NCBI GenBank assembly: GCA_963989245.1 | Contig: OZ022342.1 | Coordinates: forward strand, 74,609,861 to 74,673,860 | DNA: 64,000 nucleotides | Reading direction: 5' to 3' | Source of the DNA: Nansenia antarctica | Lineage: Eukaryota; Chordata; Actinopteri; Argentiniformes; Microstomatidae | Shown here: positions 56,635 to 64,000 of the stretch, piece by piece | Layout of the letters: every line of letters starts with the position of its first letter | Numbering within the stretch: position 1 is the first letter of the stretch | The notes under the pieces: generated by a model | Database searches by the model: none | Seen by the model: only the letters and a program-made list of their open reading frames with translations | Told to the model about the DNA's origin: nothing | Made by a program: the position numbers and the translations under genes

Positions 56635-57582
56635 TAAGGAGCAGCAGCGTTCCTCCAAGATGATGTCGGTGTGGGAGCAGCGGACCAATCAGCTGCGCCG
56701 CCACAACGTGCGCTCCAGCAGCGAGGCGCTGTTCAACGAACTGGACCCCGAGGAGCGCCAGCGCCTGTCCTCCGCCCTGCACCTGCGCCCCGACATGAAG
56801 ACCCACCTGGACCGCCCCCTGGTGGTGGAGGACGGCAACGGCGACAAGCCCCGCCCCCCCGAGGACGACCACCACCCCCGAGGGGACGATGCGACCTTTG
56901 ACCCCCAACAGGGGCAGCAGGACGGAGACACCGGGCAACACCAACAACAACACCACCCTCGCAAACACCACCGCTGCCGGGAGAGGAACGGTGGTGGTGG
57001 TGGTGGTGGGGGAGGGGGGGAGAATGGAGGGGAGGTGCCAGGGGGGGAGGGGGGAAGGGGGGGGGGCAGGGGCCACCACACCCACCACAGCCGCAACAGG
57101 GACCACGGCGGAGACCAGGCACCCAACCATCACCCCAGGGGGGCCAAGGAGGGGGGGAACGGGGGAGGGGGAGGGGGAGGAGGGGGGGAGAGGAGCCGGA
57201 GCAGAGATGGTGGTGGTGGGGGTGGGGGGGGGACACAGCAGGGACACAGGCACCACCGCCAGGGAGGGGGGGGGGGCTCGCCGGAGGAGGGGGTGAACGG
57301 GGGAGGAGGGGGGGAGGATAGGGAGCACCGGCACCACCACTCCCACCGGAGCCAGCCCAGGGAGGGGAACGGAGCGCTGGCCAACGGGGCGCGGGGGGGG
57401 GACCGCCGGGGGGGGAGGGGCCACAGGGAGGCGGCGGGGGCGGGGGGGTCGGAGGTCAACGGGGGCGGGGGGGGGGAGAGGAGGAGGCACCGCTCGCGCA
57501 TGGTCAGAGCCCAGAGCACGCTGGACGCAGACGACTGCAGGGAGAACGGAGAGAGGGACGGGACCAAGGGCCCGGGGTACAG
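56635..57582 (+). CDS. cacna1b: CACNA1B exon 19: II-III loop (synprint region)
   Basis: Acceptor CCACAG ends at 56634 and the donor is GTGAGA at 57583. The 948-bp open exon starts KEQQRSSKMMSVWEQRTNQL, then ALFNELDPEERQ and HLRPDMKTHLDRPLVV, which are conserved in CaV2. The rest is His/Arg-rich with many glycine runs of up to ten residues, ending GERDGTKGPGYR. In mammals this loop binds syntaxin and SNAP-25. The poly-Gly tracts come from GGT and G-rich microsatellites and look lineage-specific. Confidence 0.95.
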
Positions 57583-57761
57583 GTGAGACCCACTGCACTG
57601 TGTTCTATACTGCCTCCCTCTCTCCCCCCCTCTCTCCATCCCCCCTCTCTCCCTCCCTCCTCACGCATCCTGGACGGCCTTGACAGGTGAGAGAGGGAAG
57701 AGAGGGAAGAACAGAGCTTGGAGAGGAGAGGAGAGGTCGTGGAAGCATAGGGTTAATATAT

Positions 57762-58007
57762 CGTGAGCTTAGAATTCTAAGGTTCTATCTCCGTTTAGGG
57801 CAGTTCAGAGATATTGAGCGTCAACGTTTTTTAACATTCCATTATGTTTTGTGAGATGGAACCTTTGTATTTGATTCATTACTAACTAAAACATTTAAAC
57901 ATTTTTTAAATAACACCACACAGGCATTAATAAACACCTAATGGATCAGATTATGTAAAAAAATCAATTTTGACCAGAAATGGAGATAGAACCTTATAAT
58001 TCTCACG
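57762..58007 (-). mobile_element. 248-bp inverted-repeat element, copy 4
   Basis: CGTGAGCTTAGAATTCTAAG on the left and TTATAATTCTCACG on the right, with the same body as the other copies. Confidence 0.87.
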
Positions 58008-58059
58008 ATATAAAACCTTGTAAAACGTCATGATATATAAAATATATATAGATATACAG

Positions 58060-58430
58060 ATATACTTTAGAGTGGCCTTTTATTGTGACCAGCCTAAGGC
58101 ACACCTGTGCAATAATCCTGCTGTCTAATCAGCATCTGGATAGGCCACACCTGTCAGGCGGATGGATTATCTCAGCAAAGGAAAAGTGAGCTCACTTACA
58201 CATGTGTGAACAAAATATGGGAGAAATTGTTGTGCCCTTTTGTGTACAGAGAAAAAGTCTTAGAACTTTTATTTCAACCGACCAAGTCTCTTACTTGCGA
58301 CATCGGGCTTGCCAACACAAATGACCGTCTGCTGAAATACCCTGAGGTAAACCAGCTACGCTACGCTACGCTACGCTACGCTACGCTATCGAAAAGCAAT
58401 TCCACAGTGCGTTTTGCTGGAGGTGTTTGA
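58060..58430. repeat. Fragment of an unassigned interspersed repeat
   Basis: TGGATAGGCCACACCTGTCA and GGATGGATTATCTCAGCAAA resemble a repeat widespread in fish. A CTACG pentamer repeat (58357-58386) lies near the end. Confidence 0.45.
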
Positions 58431-58439
58431 ACTTGGGGA

Positions 58440-58800
58440 GTGAGTTTACCATTCACTCACCCCTCTAAACTCACAGCACCACAGCTCCGTATCCCCTCTA
58501 AACTCACAGCACCACAGCTCCGTATCCCCTCACAACACCACAGCTCCGTATCCCCTCTAAACTCACAACACCACAGCTGCGTATCCGGGTCACGGCACCA
58601 ATAAAACACAACATCAAGTTGTTGCAAACAGTAGCCCTGTAATTCAAGTTCCTCCCAGCGAGTCTTAAAGCTAAAGTCTTAAGGCTTCACCTGAACTGTC
58701 CTTTCTACTACCCCCCTATACTGTTACACCTGAACTGTCCTTTCTACCCCCCCCCCTATACTGTTACACCTGAACTGTCCTTTCTACTACCCCCATATAC
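58440..58800. repeat. Short tandem duplications
   Basis: CAGCACCACAGCTCCGTATC units (58470-58590) and ACACCTGAACTGTCCTTTCT units (58688-58800), about three copies each. Confidence 0.85.
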
Positions 58801-58837
58801 TGTGTACAAACAAATAATCGTTCTTCTTCTAGCACTG

Positions 58838-58985
58838 CTACGATTGCCAGTGGCTCCAAGCCTAAGCAGATTACTTTCCCTTGCTATGACTGGTGGATAG
58901 ATGATTCACTTACTTAGTCAAATGTGTTTGTTGTAAGTCGCTTTGGATAAAGGTGTCTGCTGAATGCCAAACATTTAAATGTAAA
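58838..58985 (+). repeat. SINE-like copy
   Basis: GATTGCCAGTGGCTCCAAGC through AGTCGCTTTGGATAAAGGTG; same family as 1538-1680. Confidence 0.72.
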
Positions 58986-59086
58986 GCCTGAATAAACCGA
59001 CACTTCATCCTCAACAACGGTATGAATCTGAAGCCCCAGTGAGTGTGTCTCTCAGCCACCCAGTCCTCCTCCTCACCCCCCCCCCA

Positions 59087-59088
<2 letters not shown>

Positions 59089-59128
<40 letters not shown>

Positions 59129-59332
59129 ATGTGTGACATATGTGTGTGTGTCTGTGTCTGTGTGTGTGTGTGTGTGTGTGACACATGTATGACATGTGTG
59201 TGAGACATGTATGTGTGTGTGTGTGTGCGTGTGCGTGTGACACACGTATGATGTATGTGATGTGTGTGTGTGTGTGTGTGACACGTGTGATGTCTGGTGT
59301 GTGATGTGTGTGACATATGTGTGTGTGTGTGT
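59089..59332. repeat. GT microsatellite reaching the exon 20 acceptor
   Basis: GT tracts with ACATGTATGAC inserts that run up to GTTGCAG. Confidence 0.95.
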
Positions 59333-59337
59333 TGCAG

Positions 59338-59555
59338 GGACAGACACGGGGGGGACACGGAGGGGGGAGGGAGCCTGGCCACCAGCCCCATGCAGCCCCC
59401 AGGCCTTGGGGGTCTGGGGGGTCTGAGGCCCGGAGAGAAGCAGGAGGACGCGGACAACCAGAGGAACACCACCAGACTCAGCCAGGCCGGCCTCAACACA
59501 CACACCCTCCACATACCTGTCAACCTCCCGCCTGGGGACACCACCATCATACCCA
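59338..59555 (+). CDS. cacna1b: CACNA1B exon 20: II-III loop
   Basis: Acceptor TTGCAG ends at 59337 and the donor is GTATGT at 59556. Phase AG|G matches exon 19 and A|TG matches exon 21. It encodes SLATSPMQPPGLGGLGGL, then NQRNTTRLSQAGLNTHTLH and IPVNLPPGDTTIIP, corresponding to the TTVxIPP part of the mammalian loop. The last 140 bases are copied at 61080-61219. Confidence 0.93.
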
Positions 59556-59563
59556 GTATGTTC

Positions 59564-59565
<2 letters not shown>

Positions 59566-59630
<65 letters not shown>

Positions 59631-59787
59631 AGACACAGACACAGACACACACACACACACACACACAGACAGACACACACACACAGACACACACAGACAC
59701 AGACACACACACAGACACAGACACACACACACACACAGACACACACACACACACCACCATCATACCCAGTATGTACCCCCCCCCCCC

Positions 59788-59823
<36 letters not shown>

Positions 59824-59885
59824 ACCATCATACCCAGTATGTACCACACACACACACACACACACACCACCATCATACCCAGTAT

Positions 59886-59982
<97 letters not shown>

Positions 59983-60018
59983 CACACCACCATCATACCC
60001 AGTATGTACCCCACACAC
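59566..60018. repeat. CA microsatellite with embedded exon 20 donor copies
   Basis: CA/CACAGA tracts interrupted by CCACCATCATACCCAGTATG at about 59755, 59823, 59868 and 59988. Confidence 0.96.
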
Positions 60019-60183
60019 ACACTTCATTTCATTTCATTTCAAACCTTTATTTAAAAACTCGATAGGCACTGAGGTCACCCTCATTTACAGTGACGTCGAG
60101 TGTACAATAGAATAGTGTTCATTAATATAGATGGGCAAACAAACAGTGAGCAAGACATGATTAAAGGAAAAAAAAGAAAAAAA

Positions 60184-61227
60184 CTAAAAACAATTGCAAT
60201 TATTAGAATACAGTTTTTGCACCAGGAGTTTAAAGGTAGAGGCAGAGGGGAGGACCTCCAACCGGAGAGTTTGCTGCAGAGTGTTCCATGTATTAGGGGC
60301 ATCAATAAAAAAGGCTGTTTTATCCAGGTCTGAACGCGCATACGGAACCCGAAAAGAAAGCCAACTATTAGATCTGGTCACATAAGTACCAAGACTCCAG
60401 TCTAATAATGATGAGATATAAGGAGGAAGCTTGCCACAGATGGCCTTGAAAACGAACAAGTTCCAGTGGTAACTGCGCCTGAGAGAAAGAGAGGGCCAGC
60501 CAACCTTGTCATAAAGTATGCAGTGGTGAGTGTCATAACTGTCCCCGGTAATAAACCTTAGAGCTGAGTGATAAACTGAGTCCATTTGTTTCAATGTAGA
60601 TGAAGCTGCATGCCTATAGATAACATCACCGTAATCTAATACGGACAGGAATACCGCCTTGACAACTCTCTTCCTACAAAGCAAGGGGAAGCTAGACCGA
60701 TTACGGTAAAGAAAGCCCACCTTTTGCCGAAGTTTGGAGGCGAGGCCGTCGACATGCGTTTTGAATGATAGCTTCTCATCCAACCACAGCCCAAGATATT
60801 TGTAGTCGGTAACTCTCTCAATGGAGGATCCGTCAACTGTGGATATAAGAAGCTTTGTAAGGTCCACATTTCTAGCCCTAGTAAACAACATGAATTTCGT
60901 TTTCTTCGAGTTGAGGACTAGCTTATGCCTCGAGAGGGCGTCTTGCAGTGAGTTAAAGGCTAGCTGCAAGTTGATAGTAGCAGCATGTGGGAATCTGCTG
61001 TACTATAAAGAATGGTATCATCGGCATATAAATGGACGTGGCAACCGGTTAGCGAAGATACCAGTTCATTAATATAGATGGGGGGTCTGAGGCCCGGAGA
61101 GAAGCAGGAGGACGCGGACAACCAGAGGAACACCACCAGACTCAGCCAGGCCGGCCTCAACACACACACCCTCCACATACCTGTCAACCTCCCGCCTGGG
61201 GACACCACCATCATACCCAGTATGTAC

Positions 61228-61265
<38 letters not shown>

Positions 61266-63206
61266 ACCATCATACCCAGTATGTACCCCACACACACACT
61301 TCATTTCATTTCATTTCAAACCTTTATTTAAAAACTCGATAGGCACTGAGGTCACCCTCATTTACAGTGACGTCGAGTGTACAATAGAATAGTGATCATT
61401 AATATAGATGGTAACAAGTACAGGGCCCAGCACGGAACCTTGAGGGACACCCTTTGTAACCGTTATAAAATCTGAATTGCCAAGTGAAGATTTTATACAC
61501 TGACGCCTGAGGGAAAGGTAGTCATGGAACCACGCACAAGCACCTCAATCTAATCCAATATCGGATAGCTGTTCTAGGAGCAAGTGGTGATCGACCGTGT
61601 CAAATGCCTTCGAGAGGTCGACAAAGAGGGCCGCGCAGTGGTTCCTCTTGTCCAAGGCCGAGACTATGTCGTTAGTTACAAGTGTGATAGCAGAGATGGT
61701 ACTATGGATTGGTCTGAAACCCGATTGATGGGGACTAAGAATTGAGTGGATTGATAGAAAGCGTTTCAATTGAGAATTGACCAAGGTCTCAAGTGCTTTA
61801 GATAGGCATGGGAGAGTGGAGATCGGTCGATAGCCCTATCACCCCCTTTGTGTAAAGGAATGACTCGCGCAGACTTCCAGACCAACGGAAATACACCAGA
61901 GGAAATGGAAAGATTAAAAATGTAAGTTAGCGGCGCGCTGATAATTGGCGCAGCCAATTTTATAAAAAATGAGTCTAGTTTATCCTCACCAGTGGATGAT
62001 TTGGGGTCAATAGTTTCTAAAACCTTGAGGACCTCCGCGGAAGTAAATGGTTGAAAGGTAAAAAGGGGGACACGGTCCACAAGGGCAGTATCATTAGAAA
62101 CCACCATAGAGGGGTGTCCAGGGTACAACCTATCAAATAGGTGATCAGCTTCGGAGAAGTGTTTATTAAAAGCAAGGCGAATGTCGCTAGGATCAGAGAT
62201 CACAGAGTCATTAACGGTAATACTAAGGGGGAGAGCACTGAAAGGATGATTTTTTGTCAAATTAATTGCATTCCAGAATTTGGCAGGGTTAGAGTATGAG
62301 GTGGTTATCAGATTCAGGAAATATTCGGATTTAGCCTTCCTTACGGCTGAAGTGCACTTATTTCTGAGCTGCCTGAAGTATAGCCAGTGTTGGGGGACAC
62401 CAGTACGTCTGGCACGGGACCAGGCACTATTTCTGTTATTAAAGAGGGTAGATAGCTCAGTCATGAGTAAACCAAGGCACTACCCTATATTTTATCCTAG
62501 TGGTTTTAAAAGGGGCGTGCCTATCCACAACACAATTAAATGTACATATAAAGGATTCGAGAGCGTCCTCAATGACATCGAGAGAGCTCACGCAACCCCA
62601 GTCGCAGCCATCCAGCTCCTTCAGGAACAACTCTGCATCAAAGCGTTTGAAGTTCCTCTTGGTTATCACCTGAGATGTAGTCTTTTTTAACCTCACATCT
62701 CTCACACAGGCAACATGACAATGATCACTGACTCCCAGGTCAAAGACACCACTAGTATATTTGCTAGCCTTATTTATTAAAATTAAGTCTAATAATGTAG
62801 ATTTCGAGTCATCGTTGAGGTTTGGTCTAGTTGGTTCTAAAATCAATTGTGAAAGGTTTATGCTGCAAGCAAGATCTTTAAGCTGCGAGGAAATATCACT
62901 CAGCCAATTAATATTGAGATCACCCAGAACAAGTACTTCATTGTCAGTATATTTTGAAAGCAGGTTAGCTAGGGTGTCAGTGGCGTGAGAATCGTCAGAG
63001 GGAGGGCGACAGACCGTCAGAGGGTCTGGGCCATGATGGATTTTCAGAGCCAGAAATTCAAAGCAGTCAGGAATAGAAATTGCATGTAAAATGGAAACTG
63101 AAAAATGTGACTTAACATATATACCAATACCACCCCCCCTGCCCAAACGATCCATTCTAAAGAGATTATAATCCTGAATATTCACGTCAGAGCTATCAAC
63201 ATTCAT
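60184..63206 (-). pseudogene. LINE endonuclease-reverse transcriptase
   Basis: In minus-strand order: an APE endonuclease part (63206-62457) with VLGDLNINWL and GVSDHCHV, apparently lacking its first motif; a linker and RT fingers (62464-61766) with STGEDKLDSFFIKLA; RT palm (61784-61545) with GFRPIHST and FVDLSKAFDTVDH; then, after the inserted block, HLYADD near 61030 and the C-terminal part (60969-60184) with NSKKTKFMLF and YKYLGLWLDEKL. Frame changes near 62460 and 61775 plus the insertion show it is not functional. Confidence 0.9.
61080..61412 (+). repeat. Copy of CACNA1B exon 20 end, CA repeat and LINE tail
   Basis: 61080-61219 is identical to exon 20 bases 59416-59555. A shorter CA tract and two more donor copies follow, then the LINE tail (61293-61392) identical to 60018-60117 apart from one base in GTTC/GATC. 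The block sits between CATTAATATAGATGG at 61066 and at 61398. It has no acceptor, so it should not act as an exon. Confidence 0.93.
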
Positions 63207-63338
63207 CCTGAGTAGTTTTTAAATAGTAGTTTTTAAGATTTCTAAGAGCTATCGAACTAGAGCAGAAAACAAACACTCGTCGTGACCCGGAAACGGAAGC
63301 TGAGTGTTGATACGGTCTGGAAGAGACGGGACAGAGAC

Positions 63339-63339
<1 letters not shown>

Positions 63340-63384
<45 letters not shown>

Positions 63385-63410
63385 ACCATCATACCCAGTA
63401 TGTACTCCGC
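63340..63410. repeat. CA repeat with an exon 20 donor copy
   Basis: CA tract followed by CCACCATCATACCCAGTATG at 63382, the far flank of the LINE insertion. Confidence 0.9.
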
Positions 63411-63669
63411 CAGCCTCCCCTGTCATCAGAGTCCTGTATACAATAGGACAGAATTCAGGGGGTAATTTCTGGGAAACACTTACACGCATACGTGACATGA
63501 CAATGACATCCTAATCATGTCTATTTTTTGCCATATTGTGTTTGAACAAACGGAGATGAATGTCATCCATTACGTACGGTAACTATGCACGCCTGTGGTT
63601 GTGAAGGAGGTTCTGTGAATGCCCTTGATTTCTTTATTACCAGCTGTGTGATGTTCTGATATGATATGC

Positions 63670-63942
63670 TCTCTCTCTCTCTTTCCCTCCCTCCCTCTCT
63701 CTCCCCCCTCTCCCTCCCTCCCCCCCTCCCTGACTCACTCTCCCTATCCTTCCCTCCCTCCCTCTCTCTCCCCCCTCCCTCTCTCCCTCCCTCTCTCTCC
63801 CCCTCTCTCCCTCACTCTCCCTATCCTTCCCTCCCTCCCTCCCTCTCCCTCCCTCCTCCCTCCCTCTCCCTCCCTCCCTCCTCCCTCCCTCCCTCCCTCA
63901 TTCCCCCTCCCCCTCCCTCCCTCCCTCCCTCCCTCCCTCCCA
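63670..63942. repeat. CT-rich tract before exon 21
   Basis: CTCCCTCC repeat running directly into the exon 21 acceptor. Confidence 0.95.
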
Positions 63943-63943
63943 G

Positions 63944-64000
63944 TGAATAACATAGACTGTGAGAGCCTTCTGAACGAGGAGAAGAAGGACCTGGAAGATT
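63944..64000 (+). CDS. cacna1b: CACNA1B exon 21 (partial): II-III loop
   Basis: Acceptor CCCAG ends at 63943. With the A carried from exon 20 it reads MNNIDCESLLNEEKKDLED and continues past the window edge. It corresponds to the acidic KKEEEKKEEEEDD-like stretch before domain III of mammalian CaV2.2. Confidence 0.88.

Larger units (their letters stand above)
60022..63240 (-). mobile_element. APE-type non-LTR retrotransposon, broken
   Basis: A minus-strand LINE inserted in the intron after exon 20, with CA repeat and exon 20 donor sequence on both sides. Its 3' tail is a short ATGAA repeat (60022-60040). It belongs to the Jockey/CR1/L2 group by motif style; the clade is not fixed. It is broken by frameshifts and by an insert of duplicated host DNA at 61080-61412. 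Confidence 0.92.

Noticed and set aside
56012..57598. 528-codon minus-strand open frame opposite CACNA1B exon 19
   Set aside because: It is the complement of the C-rich tract and of the poly-Gly exon; the + strand frame matches CaV2 protein sequence.
58206..58430. 74-codon open frame after CACNA1B exon 19
   Set aside because: It lies within an interspersed repeat fragment and a CTACG repeat and has no exon-like boundaries.

Overview
The window looks like a teleost fish nuclear genome. Coding sequence is a minor part, split into short vertebrate-type exons with GT-AG introns. The introns are crowded with microsatellites, minisatellites, tRNA-derived SINEs, Tc1, hAT and piggyBac-type DNA elements and non-LTR retrotransposons. 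No prokaryotic feature was seen.

Two genes run left to right on the + strand. (1) EHMT1 (GLP histone H3K9 methyltransferase), 1247-20426: its last 15 coding exons, covering the low-complexity linker, ankyrin repeats, pre-SET, SET and post-SET, through the stop codon and a 3' UTR with an AATAAA at 21419. The upstream exons lie outside the window. (2) CACNA1B (CaV2.2 N-type calcium channel alpha1 subunit), 31093 to beyond 64000: exons 1, 2, 15, 16, 17, 18, the alternative cassette 18a, 19, 20 and the start of 21 (mammalian CaV2 numbering). The neighbouring order EHMT1-CACNA1B is the same as on human 9q34.3 and supports both names. Exons 3-14 (domain I S2 to domain II S5) are absent; a 200-N assembly gap lies at 36301-36500 where they should be.

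Layout: 1-21470 EHMT1; 21470-31092 intergenic, with a Tc1 element, hAT-like and other inverted-repeat elements, and one unexplained exon-like ORF at 27788-28081; 31093-36300 CACNA1B exons 1-2, separated by an AT-AC (U12-type) intron; 36301-43346 gap, a 2-kb array of a 10-bp unit and other simple repeats; 43347-46782 domain II pore and S6 exons; 46783-57582 cassette 18a and the large II-III loop exon; 57583-64000 two further loop exons, between which a minus-strand non-LTR retrotransposon has inserted.

The most unusual theme is where the tandem repeats come from. Several minisatellites are built from functional edges of the host genes (the 5' splice sites of two EHMT1 exons and of CACNA1B exon 20, and the EHMT1 stop-codon region). 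Others are built from ends of mobile elements (the termini of two inverted-repeat families and the head of a SINE). One exon 20 donor fragment has also been carried, with flanking DNA, into the middle of the retrotransposon. All calls come from reading the sequence; no database search or alignment was run.
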